Positions 1 through 8,507 of a stretch of DNA of 18,634 nt are shown here, in pieces (the first letter of the stretch is position 1; each line of letters starts with the position of its first letter). The position numbers were made by a program, and so were the translations under genes. The notes under the pieces are model-generated. The model made no database searches, was not told where the DNA came from, and saw nothing but the letters and a program-made list of their open reading frames with translations. Source of the stretch: RI-283 sp964487925 (GTDB taxonomy: Bacteria; Pseudomonadota; Gammaproteobacteria; SZUA-140); contig CAZASZ010000040.1 of the NCBI GenBank assembly GCA_964487925.1, positions 1 to 18,634 on the forward strand, given 5' to 3'.

Positions 1-68
1 TCCCTCAATGACTCTACGGCGCCATAAAGCTCTCCATGGCGAGTAGCGAAGGAATGGCCGATGAACCG
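1..68. other. Downstream flank of the beta-oxidation operon, no gene seen
   Basis: This short stretch follows the stop codon of the last operon gene. It contains a 6-bp inverted repeat, CGCCAT at 20-25 and ATGGCG at 36-41, with a 10-nt loop. No T-run follows it on the minus strand, so it does not qualify as a classic Rho-independent terminator. No start codon with a convincing ribosome site was found here on either strand. Confidence 0.3.
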
Positions 69-491
69 CTACGGATTCGAGTCGGGGTCGATGGGCCGCG
101 GTCGCCCCTGATCATCAACGGCCACGTAGGTCAGAGTCGCCTCGGTGACTTTGATACAGCGGCCCTCAAGCCGCTCTCGTTCGGCGAAGACCTCGACGAC
201 TGCAGTAATGGAGGTTCGACCGATGCGTGTGATTTCCGCATAACAGCTGATCAGATCGCCAACAAATACCGGCTTGCGAAACTGGAAAGAATTGACAGCG
301 ACGGTCACAACGCGCCCGTCCACGGCCTTATGGGCCGCGACGCTGCCGGCGATGTCCACCTGAGACATAATCCAGCCACCGAAGATATCGCCACGCGCAT
401 TGGTATCTGCAGGCATGGCCAACACCCGGATCGCCGGCTGGCGGTCAGTAGGCAGCAGCTCATATTCCTCCTGCATTTCAGTGTCCTTCAT
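69..491 (-). CDS. yciA: YciA-type acyl-CoA thioesterase (hotdog fold)
   Basis: Predicted cytoplasmic hotdog-fold thioesterase that hydrolyses acyl-CoA to free acid and CoA. The sequence shows the YciA signature MPADTNARGDIFGGWIMSQ, with the conserved Asp/Gly-rich helix start, followed by GRVVTVAVNSFQFRKPVFVGD. The chain of about 140 residues fits the single-hotdog family. The start at 491 has GAGG six bases upstream and overlaps the end of the ligase gene by 14 bp. An alternative ATG at 476, one base past the ligase stop and behind AAGG, would give 135 residues; the choice is open. An ATG at 524 also exists but lies deeper inside the ligase gene. It is the last gene of the operon. Family knowledge gives broad acyl-CoA specificity; a role in freeing CoA during heavy acyl-CoA loading is my inference. 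Confidence 0.88.
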   Translation of the reverse strand: MKDTEMQEEYELLPTDRQPAIRVLAMPADTNARGDIFGGWIMSQVDIAGSVAAHKAVDGRVVTVAVNSFQFRKPVFVGDLISCYAEITRIGRTSITAVVEVFAERERLEGRCIKVTEATLTYVAVDDQGRPRPIDPDSNP

Positions 492-2262
492 ATAGCGCCT
501 CGATAACGGTCTTGTAACGTTCATGAATCTGACTGCGACGTAATTTGAGTGTCGGCGTCAGAAGGTCATTGTCCACCGACCAGGACTCAGGGCAAATGGC
601 CAAGCGACGTACTTGAGCATAACCCGGAAAGTCCCGGATAGCTTCCGACACACGCTCGAGAATGTACCCTTTTACGGTCGCGTTGCTCAGCGCCTCCGCT
701 CCAATCAAACCGCATTCATCGCAAAAGGCCTTCCAGTGATCGGGTTCTGGCACGATCAGGGCCGTCAGATAGGGCCGTTGCTCCCCAAAAACCAGAGCCT
801 GTTCGATCAACGGGTCCATCGTGATCGCGAGCTCCATATCGGCAGGAGGCACCTTTTCGCCGTTGGAGAGGACAATGATCTCTTTAAGACGACCCGTGAG
901 CCGGATATGTCCTTGGGCATCGATAGCGGCCTTGTCACCCGTGTGCAGCCAACCTTCGGCATCGATGACCTCGCGAGTGGCCTCGTCCTGATGCCAGTAA
1001 CCGAGCATCACCCCAGGGCTCTTGACGAGAAGCTCATCATCCTTGCCGAGACGCACGGTAACCTGATCCAACACAGTGCCGACGGTCTCGGGATAATTGT
1101 CGTTGGGCCGGTTAACACTGATGACCGGACTCGCCTCGGTCATTCCGTAACCATTCAACAGAGGCAAACCCAGCGCGATAAAGGTCCTGGATATCGTCTC
1201 GGACAAAGGTGCTCCTCCGCAAACAGCGACTCTGATCCGGCCGCCGAGGCGGGCCATAATCTTGTCGGCAACCAAGTGTTTGAGCACAGGCCAAAACAGG
1301 AAGCCAGGATGCCACCCAGCCCGTCCTTGATCATGCAACAGACGCTGCCATCCAATCTTGACCGCTAGCGCAAAGAGTCGTTGAGCGAGCGCAGGCCGGG
1401 AGGCCATTTGCTCCGCGATCCTCCCGTACACACGTTCGTAGATGCGCGGTACCGAAATAATGACGGTAGGTTTGATCTTCATGAGGTCCTCACCAAGCAG
1501 GGGGATGGACCGCGCGTAGGCCACTTCAGCCCCGATGATCATCGGTAGGTAATAACCGGCCGTCCGTTCAAGCGTGTGCGAAAGGGGCAGGAAGGAAAGA
1601 AACAGGTCGTCGGCGACGACATCAGCGCATATGGAGCTCGCATAGGCATTGGAAAGGATATTTTGATGACTGAGCATGACGCCCTTGGGCCGCCCCGTCG
1701 TCCCGGATGTGTAGACGATCGTGGCCAGTGTGTCGCCCGGCGCCGATGAATATTGCACATCGACATCGGCATCTCCCAACCAGCCATCGACATGAACGAC
1801 CCGCGAACCGGAGGCCGAAACAGTAGCCAAGCTCACGATTCGTTGCAGGTCGCTACAGGCCCCCACTTCCCCGCACATCCCGGCCCACTGCTCGTCATCG
1901 GCAATAACCAAGAGTTTTGCTGCACAGTCTTTGAGGATATAGGCGATACTCGCGCCGCGATCGTTGACATAAAGCGGTACCACGACCATCCCCAAACCCA
2001 GCACGGCCTGATCGACGGCCACCCAGTCCGGACCATTCGGCAGCATGATGGCCACCCGGTCACCGGCCTTCAACCCTTCTTGCAGTATGGCCGCTTGCCA
2101 AGCCCCCACAAGACGCGCCATATCGCCCCAAGTGTAGGTTCGCCAATCCTTAGACCTTGCATCGTAGTAACGATATGCCACCTTGTCGACTGATTGCTCG
2201 ACACGGGTCTGAAACAGGCCGGACAGGGTCCCCGCCTGTTCGACGCCAATCTTATCCGCCAT
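478..2262 (-). CDS. fadD: Long-chain fatty acid-CoA ligase (AMP-forming)
   Basis: AMP-forming ligase of 594 residues that activates a free fatty acid to acyl-CoA using ATP, the entry step to beta-oxidation. Visible ANL-superfamily motifs are the P-loop-like YTSGTTGRPKGV (residues 184-195), GYGMTE in the middle, GWLHTGD with the following GRLKEIIVLSNGEKVPP, and a C-terminal PTLKLRR that carries the likely catalytic lysine. No membrane segment is evident. The start is supported by a strong AAGGAGG eight bases upstream. It lies 3 nt after the hydratase/dehydrogenase stop and runs into the thioesterase gene. The sequence resembles the FadD15/FAA1-like branch (about 600 residues) more than E. coli FadD, so the symbol gives the role rather than strict orthology. 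Chain-length specificity cannot be read from the sequence. Confidence 0.9.
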   Translation of the reverse strand: MADKIGVEQAGTLSGLFQTRVEQSVDKVAYRYYDARSKDWRTYTWGDMARLVGAWQAAILQEGLKAGDRVAIMLPNGPDWVAVDQAVLGLGMVVVPLYVNDRGASIAYILKDCAAKLLVIADDEQWAGMCGEVGACSDLQRIVSLATVSASGSRVVHVDGWLGDADVDVQYSSAPGDTLATIVYTSGTTGRPKGVMLSHQNILSNAYASSICADVVADDLFLSFLPLSHTLERTAGYYLPMIIGAEVAYARSIPLLGEDLMKIKPTVIISVPRIYERVYGRIAEQMASRPALAQRLFALAVKIGWQRLLHDQGRAGWHPGFLFWPVLKHLVADKIMARLGGRIRVAVCGGAPLSETISRTFIALGLPLLNGYGMTEASPVISVNRPNDNYPETVGTVLDQVTVRLGKDDELLVKSPGVMLGYWHQDEATREVIDAEGWLHTGDKAAIDAQGHIRLTGRLKEIIVLSNGEKVPPADMELAITMDPLIEQALVFGEQRPYLTALIVPEPDHWKAFCDECGLIGAEALSNATVKGYILERVSEAIRDFPGYAQVRRLAICPESWSVDNDLLTPTLKLRRSQIHERYKTVIEALYEGH

Positions 2263-2265
2263 TGC

Positions 2266-4317
2266 TCAGGCCTCCTTGTTTAAGGCAGACCAACCTGGAT
2301 CGGCATCGAAGCGCTCGCCATATACCCCCGACAGCGCGTCAAGCCGGTTCTTCAGGGTCGAGATTCCGCTTTGTTCGATATAGTGCATGGGCCCGCCGCG
2401 AAACGGAGCGAAGCCGGTACCGAAGATGATGCCTGCATCAAGTAGATCGGCGTTATCTACAACCCCTTCACGGAGACAGGCCACAGCCTCATTAAGCATA
2501 CTCAACATGAGCCGGTCGCAAAGATCAGCCGGTACAAACATTCCTTTGTCGTACTGGCCCCTAACCGGTTTTCCCTTGCGATAGTGATAGAAGCCATGGC
2601 CGCTCTTGCGTCCAAGCTTGCCTGCGGCAACCATCGCCTTGAGCCGTTCCGGGACTTCCGTTCCCATCGCCTTGCTGAGAATCTCAGCCACGGACAAGCA
2701 GACATCGAGCCCAACGACATCCGCCAGCTCAATCGGTCCCATGGGCATCCCGAACTCGAGCGCCGCGCGGTCGATAGCCTCGGCCTGGACGCCCTCCTCT
2801 TCCAGCCGAACGGCTTCGATAAGATAGGGCATGAGGATGCGGTTGACGAGAAAGCCGGGGCTGCTCTGAACGGGTAATGGCAGTCTGTCGATCTGCCGCG
2901 TAAAGCGTATAGCGTTCGCAATAATTTCATCGCTACTGAACCGGCTGCGCACGATCTCAACGAGTTGCATATTCGCTACCGGATTGAAGAAGTGCAGGCC
3001 AACTAGCCTTTGCGGATGATCTAGCACTTCGGCGATATCCTCCAAGAGAATACTGGAGGTATTCGTTGCCATCAGCGCACCCTCCTTGAGGCGCGGTTCG
3101 ATACTCTTCATCAAGGCATGTTTGGCCTCCAGGTTCTCAAAAATCGCCTCGATAACGACATCCGCCCGCGGGATGCCCAGTCCGCGCACATCGGGAATCA
3201 GACGATCCATGGCGGCCTGGGCAAGGCGTGGCAACTTAAGCTTCTTGAGAAATAGGGCGCGTGCCCTGCCAATAGCCGGCACGATACGCTCAGGTGACTG
3301 ATCCTGCAGCGTCACGGTCAGCCCGCGCAAGGCACACCAGGCGGCGATATCACCGCCCATGACCCCAGCTCCGACCACATGTACATGACCTGCCTTGAAC
3401 GAGCCGCCGCGTCCCTGCCCTTTAAGCTGCTCCTGGAGAAAAAATACGCGCAGCAGATTCTTTGAGGTGTCGCCCGCCAGGAGCCCAGCCACGGAGTCGG
3501 CCTCCCCGGACAACATCCGGGCGTGATTGCCCACATGGCGTTGCCAGAGATCGATCAAGGCGTAGGGCGCGGGGTAGTGCTCCTTACGGACACGTTTGGC
3601 CACCGTTTTGCGCAGACTGAGCCCGACCAAAGGCCGGAATAGAGCATTTCCTGCGAGACGCTGCCACCATACAGGCATCCGAGAATGCGGGGCCCGAGTC
3701 ACGATAGCCTTAGCAGTCCTTACCAGTTGCCTTAAAGGCACGGATTGGTCAACCAAGCCGATACGCTTTGCGGCACGGGCGGACAAGGCGCGGCCCGACA
3801 ACATCATATCCATGGCAGCTAGATGACCGACACGACCCGGAAGCCGTGCAACCCCTCCATAGCCCGGGTGAATTCCCAGTCTGACTTCGGGCAGTCCGAT
3901 TCGGGTATGAGGATCATCGACCGCAACGCGATAATCGCAGGCAAGAGCCATTTCCAGCCCACCCCCCAGACAGAAGCCGTCAATCGCGCTCACCGTCTTG
4001 CACGGCAGGCGTTCAAGACGATCGAACACCCCTTGGGTCCACTGGATATGCGCTCGGACAACGTCGCCAGATGCATTCATCTGAAGAAATTCATTGACAT
4101 CCGCGCCGGCGATAAACCCCGTTTCCTTGCCTGAGAGGAAAATAATTCCCTTTGGCGGCACTGACTCGGCGACGGTGATCAGGCTCTCGAGTTCCGTCAA
4201 GGCTGCCTTTGATAACACATTGACCCGCGCGTCCGGCGTATCGAAAATCCAGAACTCCACGCCATCGGCATCGCGCTCGGTGCGCCAGTATTTTTTTGTT
4301 CCCGTCATCGCCATCAT
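2266..4317 (-). CDS. fadJ: Bifunctional enoyl-CoA hydratase / 3-hydroxyacyl-CoA dehydrogenase (FadJ/FadB type)
   Basis: Alpha subunit of the fatty-acid oxidation complex. The N-terminal crotonase domain (about residues 1-190) shows GFIAGADVNEF and GGGLEMALACDYR with glutamate near 122. It also has LPEVRLGIHPGYGG with glutamate near 144; these are the two catalytic acids of the family. The dehydrogenase half starts near residue 310 with the NAD-binding GAGVMGG, and HFFNPVANMQLVEIV carries the catalytic histidine near 442. A C-terminal domain follows. The length of about 683 residues is close to E. coli FadJ (714). I chose ATG 4317 because it forms an ATGA overlap with the thiolase stop and GGAG lies just upstream. 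ATG 4314 and 4308 are alternatives, and an open frame extends to 4362. Its position directly after a thiolase matches the fadIJ order rather than fadBA. Confidence 0.92.
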   Translation of the reverse strand: MMAMTGTKKYWRTERDADGVEFWIFDTPDARVNVLSKAALTELESLITVAESVPPKGIIFLSGKETGFIAGADVNEFLQMNASGDVVRAHIQWTQGVFDRLERLPCKTVSAIDGFCLGGGLEMALACDYRVAVDDPHTRIGLPEVRLGIHPGYGGVARLPGRVGHLAAMDMMLSGRALSARAAKRIGLVDQSVPLRQLVRTAKAIVTRAPHSRMPVWWQRLAGNALFRPLVGLSLRKTVAKRVRKEHYPAPYALIDLWQRHVGNHARMLSGEADSVAGLLAGDTSKNLLRVFFLQEQLKGQGRGGSFKAGHVHVVGAGVMGGDIAAWCALRGLTVTLQDQSPERIVPAIGRARALFLKKLKLPRLAQAAMDRLIPDVRGLGIPRADVVIEAIFENLEAKHALMKSIEPRLKEGALMATNTSSILLEDIAEVLDHPQRLVGLHFFNPVANMQLVEIVRSRFSSDEIIANAIRFTRQIDRLPLPVQSSPGFLVNRILMPYLIEAVRLEEEGVQAEAIDRAALEFGMPMGPIELADVVGLDVCLSVAEILSKAMGTEVPERLKAMVAAGKLGRKSGHGFYHYRKGKPVRGQYDKGMFVPADLCDRLMLSMLNEAVACLREGVVDNADLLDAGIIFGTGFAPFRGGPMHYIEQSGISTLKNRLDALSGVYGERFDADPGWSALNKEA

Positions 4318-5627
4318 CTCCGCTCCACCAACATGGCGCCACCCTGGCCACCGCCGATGCATAGACTGGCTATCCCGAAACGCGCTTGAGTCCTCTCCAG
4401 GACCCTCGTTGTATGCAATACGATTCGGGCACCGCTCGCCCCCACCGGATGGCCCAAGGCAATGCCCCCGCCATCGACATTTAAACTGGCCATATCAATC
4501 TCGCCCAAGGCAGAGCGCATATTGAACTCGCTGCGACAGAAGGCCGGATCCTTCCAGGCCTCAAGACAGGCCAAGACCTGAGCCGCGAAGGCCTCGTTGA
4601 TCTCCCAGTTATCTATGTCCTCGACCTTGAGCCTGCGGCGTTTGAGCATCGCCGCCATGGCGTAGGCCGGGCCAAGCCCCATCTCGGCGGGGTCAACTCC
4701 TGCCCATTCGCAATCGACGATCCTTGCAAGGACCGGCAGGTCATACTGCATGACGGCCTTCTCGCTCGCCAACAACAACAAAGCAGCACCATCTGTAACC
4801 TGGGCGCTATTACCGGCCGTAACAAGTCCTTCCGGCCGATCAAATACCGGCTTGAGACGACCCAGCCGTTCCATGCTCGAATCGCGACGCAGGCCGTCGT
4901 CTTCCAAAACACAGGTGCCGGATGGATCATAGAGGGGTTCAATCTCATCCGCGAGAATTCCGCCATCCTGCGCGGCCGCGAGCCGCTGATGACTCTGCAT
5001 CGCAAACGCATCCATAGCCTCGCGGCTAATGCCGAAACGGTAAGCTAGATTCTCAGCCGTCTGGCCCATGGACAGGCCCACGATGGGGTCGCTCAGGCCT
5101 CGGAGCAGGCCGATGATCGGTTTTAGATGTCCCAGACGCAGCTGCCCGAGCTGCTTCAGGCGCGCCGATGTCCCCTTCGCCGCGTTCCAGCCGGCAAGCC
5201 ACCGCACCATGGCCTCGCTCATGAGCAGCGGGGCATGACTCATGGCCTCTACTCCACCAGCCAGTACCAGATCAGAGCGCCCGGTGCTGATGTTTTTAAA
5301 GGCGCAATCGAGCGATTGCATGCCCGAAGCACAATTGCGCTGCACGGTCCAGGCCGTAACCCCGACACCACAACCCAGCCGCAGCGCAATAACTCGCCCA
5401 ATATTGGCCTCATCGGGTCCCGGCATGACACATCCGACGATGACCTCGTCAAGCTCCGAGGCCTGAAACGGTTGCCTCAGTAACAGGCTCCTGCCCGCGG
5501 TCACCGCAAGATCGGAGGCCCGGAACGGACTTGGTTGACCACGCGCCTTGAGCTGAGGCGTCCTGCTCCCGTCGACGATGTAAACCGGGCGGCCCTTGGC
5601 AGTAGGCGTCGTCGCGCGCTTTGTCAT
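4314..5627 (-). CDS. fadI: Acetyl-CoA acyltransferase (3-ketoacyl-CoA thiolase, FadI type)
   Basis: Beta subunit of the fatty-acid oxidation complex; it cleaves 3-ketoacyl-CoA with CoA to acetyl-CoA and a shortened acyl-CoA. Thiolase landmarks are all present: nucleophilic cysteine in NCASGMQSLD (near residue 99), NEAF, the histidine in GGGIALGHPVGASG (near 393), and the second cysteine in CIGGGQGG (near 423). The 437 residues match E. coli FadI (436). ATG 5627 was chosen because it overlaps the acyl-CoA dehydrogenase stop as ATGA and has GGGAG upstream; a longer frame from 5645 is less likely. Its own stop overlaps the fadJ-type start in the same way, consistent with translational coupling of two subunits that must assemble together. 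Confidence 0.93.
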   Translation of the reverse strand: MTKRATTPTAKGRPVYIVDGSRTPQLKARGQPSPFRASDLAVTAGRSLLLRQPFQASELDEVIVGCVMPGPDEANIGRVIALRLGCGVGVTAWTVQRNCASGMQSLDCAFKNISTGRSDLVLAGGVEAMSHAPLLMSEAMVRWLAGWNAAKGTSARLKQLGQLRLGHLKPIIGLLRGLSDPIVGLSMGQTAENLAYRFGISREAMDAFAMQSHQRLAAAQDGGILADEIEPLYDPSGTCVLEDDGLRRDSSMERLGRLKPVFDRPEGLVTAGNSAQVTDGAALLLLASEKAVMQYDLPVLARIVDCEWAGVDPAEMGLGPAYAMAAMLKRRRLKVEDIDNWEINEAFAAQVLACLEAWKDPAFCRSEFNMRSALGEIDMASLNVDGGGIALGHPVGASGARIVLHTTRVLERTQARFGIASLCIGGGQGGAMLVERR

Positions 5628-8074
5628 AAATGCTCTCCCTTCCAATATTCTTGCGGAAAATCATCCACGTCGATGACCGAGCGGATAGCCTTGTGAGACC
5701 GGGCCAGGAGCGCTGCCTCGTCGTCGCTGATAACTTCCGCCGTAACCGCTGCCCGCAACTGCGCTTCAGGATCAAGCGTTGCGGAAGATAGGCGGCCATC
5801 GCTACGCGCCTCCCGCAGCTTCCTCTCCAACTGTACCGTGTCAATAACCAGGACTAAAGCCTCCTCGATCTTGGCCAGTGCATCCTGGGACCCATCGGGT
5901 ATGAATATGCCCTGGGTAAGTCGATCCCGTGCCTCGGAAGGCACAAGAAAGGGTGCGACAAGCTGATGCCCGAGCGCATCGGACGGGGGCGAGTAACTCC
6001 GTCCCAGCGGAAATATCAGATGGCGCGCCAACCAAGCCAAGGGCCGACTGGGCAGATTTTCGAACAGACCATACATCGCCTCCTGGATACGGTAGAGGCT
6101 ATCCTCGCAGGCCCATGCCACCAAAGGCTGATCTGACTCGGGCTGGCCGTCGTCGGCGAAACGCTTAAGCGCCGCTGTCGCCAGATAGAGGTTGCCTAGG
6201 ATGTCCGCTAGCCGCCCCGACAGTCGTTCCCGACGCTTCAGACTGCCACCAAGAACCAGCAGTGAAAAGTCGGTCAACAGCGCGAAACCGACGCTCATCC
6301 GGGTCAGGTTCCGGTAATAGCTGGCGCAGAATCCCTGCCCTAGTTCGTCCGCCAACCTCAAGTACGAAGCCCCCGTCAAACCAAACCAGAGACTGCGCGC
6401 AACATTAGCGGTAACGAGCCCGACATGCCCGAACAACGCCGCATCAAAGTCCCTGGCCGCTTGGTCGCTGTTGCCATCCTGACTGGCCTGCATCTCCTTG
6501 AATACATAGGGATGGCAACGGATGGCGCCTTGCCCGAAGACGATCAGGGTCCGCGTCAAGATATTTGCGCCCTCGACCGTGATACTGATGGGAACGGACT
6601 GGTAGACACGCCCCAAAATGTTATTCCTACCTAGGCAGATACCCGATCCGCCGTGGACATCCATAGCGTCGCGAATGACCTCACGCATGCGTTCGGTCAG
6701 CTGATACTTGACGATCGCCGACGCCACCGCCGGTTTCTCGCCCTGATCCACCGCGATAGTTGTCAAAGTACGGGCCGCGTCCATGACATAGGTCTGTCCT
6801 ATAATTCGGGCGAGGACTTCTTCGACGCCCTCGAAATAAGCAATTGGGAGTTTGAACTGATGGCGGATACGGGCATACGCCACCGATGCCCTGGTAGCCA
6901 ACTTGCCCGCTCCTGCGGAAAGTGCCGGCAGTGAAATCGAACGGCCTGCGGCCAAGCTCTCCATGAGCATACGCCAGCCCTGTCCGACGCGTTCCTGACC
7001 GCCGATGATATAGTCCATTGGGATAAAGACGTCGCGTCCGGAATTAGGGCCATTTTGAAAGGCCATATTGAGCGGAAAGTGCCGACGCCCGATGTCGATA
7101 CCCGGAGTCGATGTCGGTATCAGGGCGAGGGTGATGCCGATTTCTTCATCGCCACCCAGGAGACCTTCCGGGTCATAGAGCTTGAATGCCAGCCCGAGGA
7201 TCGTCGCGACCGGCCCTAGAGTGATATAGCGCTTCTCCCAGTTCAGCCGGATCCCGATGACCTCTTTACCATCGAAATCCCCCCGACAGACCACGCCGTT
7301 ATCCGGGATTGACGCGGCATCGCTGCCGGCCTCCGGCCCCGTCAACGCAAAACAGGGGATTTCCTCGCCCCTGGCAAGTCGGGGCAGGTAGTGGTTGCGC
7401 TGGTCATCGGTGCCGTAATGCAGTAAGAGCTCGGCCGGACCCAATGAATTCGGCACCATGACGGTCACGGCCGCCGTGATGCTCCTGCTCGCGACCTTCA
7501 TGACCACACTCGAGTGACCCAGGGCGGTAAAGGCAAGCCCGCCATACTCCTTAGGGATGATCATACCGAAAAATCCCTGCTCACGAATAAAGGCCCACAC
7601 CTCCTCTGGCAGATCGTGCTGTTCCTCGGTGATCTGCCAATCGTCGAGCATACCGCACAGTGTTTCCACCGGGCCATCGAGGAAGGCCTGTTCGTCTGCC
7701 CTGAGACCGGGTTTGGGGAGATCCCGCAACCGCCGCCAATCGGGACATCCCTTGAAGAATTCGCTTTCCCACCAGACAGAGCCAGCTTCCAGCGCCTCTC
7801 TTTCGGTCTTCGAAACCTCGGGCATCACAGACCGGAATCCGCGCAAAACAGGCGCAGACACCCAACCGCGACGCAGGGCCGGGATATTCAACGGTATCGA
7901 AATCAGAAGGAAAAAGCCCCAGACCGGGAACAGAAGGAAACCCGAGGGACACGCAGTAAAGGTCCAGAGGAATAGGATCGCTGCAAGCAGGGCTGAGGTT
8001 CGTAGCAGAGATTGGCGAAAATAAGTCATGACCCATAGGCCTGACAGGAACAGACCTATCCAGAAGATGACCAT
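5624..8074 (-). CDS. fadE: Acyl-CoA dehydrogenase, FadE type
   Basis: FAD-dependent acyl-CoA dehydrogenase for the first oxidation of beta-oxidation. At 816 residues it is almost the length of E. coli FadE (814), about twice the usual acyl-CoA dehydrogenase. Residues 1-70 contain two or three hydrophobic segments, suggesting membrane attachment close to the respiratory chain. The catalytic core is recognisable from VWAFIREQGFFGMIIPKEYGG, LGPAELLLHYGTDDQRNHYL, FALTGPEAGSDAAS and VHGGSGICLGRNNILGRVYQ. SITVEGANILTR follows, with a glutamate likely to be the catalytic base. A long C-terminal FadE-specific region follows. A strong AAGGAGG six bases upstream fixes the start. It is the first gene of the operon, so the promoter should lie in 8075-8507. 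Its stop overlaps the thiolase start. Confidence 0.94.
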   Translation of the reverse strand: MVIFWIGLFLSGLWVMTYFRQSLLRTSALLAAILFLWTFTACPSGFLLFPVWGFFLLISIPLNIPALRRGWVSAPVLRGFRSVMPEVSKTEREALEAGSVWWESEFFKGCPDWRRLRDLPKPGLRADEQAFLDGPVETLCGMLDDWQITEEQHDLPEEVWAFIREQGFFGMIIPKEYGGLAFTALGHSSVVMKVASRSITAAVTVMVPNSLGPAELLLHYGTDDQRNHYLPRLARGEEIPCFALTGPEAGSDAASIPDNGVVCRGDFDGKEVIGIRLNWEKRYITLGPVATILGLAFKLYDPEGLLGGDEEIGITLALIPTSTPGIDIGRRHFPLNMAFQNGPNSGRDVFIPMDYIIGGQERVGQGWRMLMESLAAGRSISLPALSAGAGKLATRASVAYARIRHQFKLPIAYFEGVEEVLARIIGQTYVMDAARTLTTIAVDQGEKPAVASAIVKYQLTERMREVIRDAMDVHGGSGICLGRNNILGRVYQSVPISITVEGANILTRTLIVFGQGAIRCHPYVFKEMQASQDGNSDQAARDFDAALFGHVGLVTANVARSLWFGLTGASYLRLADELGQGFCASYYRNLTRMSVGFALLTDFSLLVLGGSLKRRERLSGRLADILGNLYLATAALKRFADDGQPESDQPLVAWACEDSLYRIQEAMYGLFENLPSRPLAWLARHLIFPLGRSYSPPSDALGHQLVAPFLVPSEARDRLTQGIFIPDGSQDALAKIEEALVLVIDTVQLERKLREARSDGRLSSATLDPEAQLRAAVTAEVISDDEAALLARSHKAIRSVIDVDDFPQEYWKGEHL

Positions 8075-8507
8075 CAGTTCCTCCTTATAGCGTTCGCGTC
8101 GCTATGAAATATTCGAGCGTGTTGTATCACAAACGCCCCGCGACCGGAATGACGCTCGCTGACCTTCCATGCGCCTGCATCAGGTATACGACTTCGACCA
8201 CCCGCAGTCAACCGTGCCGTCAAAGGACTGTGCGCTCCATAAAGTGTTTGTCGACCGGGGGTAATGTGATTTACAGTAATTTCCGTCCGGATCGCCTTTT
8301 TTCAGATTTTTGTAGTCTCACGGAGCGGCCCGATTGACCGAATACATAACCCCGGCCCACAAATCCGGCATTTATATCTTCAAGTAATTCGAAAAATAGT
8401 CATAAGCGGCCGATATAGGTCGAAGAGCGGTTCCAATTATGACAGACCGGGGCTTCGACATGCCCGAGTCATGCGTTTCGTGAGACATTTTCGTTGAAGG
8501 TATATTC
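8075..8507. other. 433-bp divergent intergenic region (fadE operon / LysM gene)
   Basis: No convincing gene was found here; the short open frames lack ribosome sites and protein-like composition. It must hold the promoters for the minus-strand fadE operon and the plus-strand LysM gene. A TTGTATCACAA inverted repeat (8122-8132) overlaps a possible minus-strand -35 (TTGTGA), but no good -10 lies at the right distance. TTACAGTAA (8272-8280) is another small palindrome. TTGACC at 8334-8339 has no matching -10. An AT-rich stretch occupies roughly 8368-8406. I could not find a convincing E. coli-style FadR or PsrA operator by eye. Confidence 0.45.

Noticed and set aside
613..1368. Long plus-strand open frame of 251 codons
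   Set aside because: It lies wholly antisense to the acyl-CoA ligase, whose motifs are clear; its own translation shows no family motif.
8104..8337. 77-codon plus-strand frame in the spacer before the LysM gene
   Set aside because: No ribosome site, no recognisable product and composition like non-coding DNA; it occupies the region where the fadE promoter must lie.
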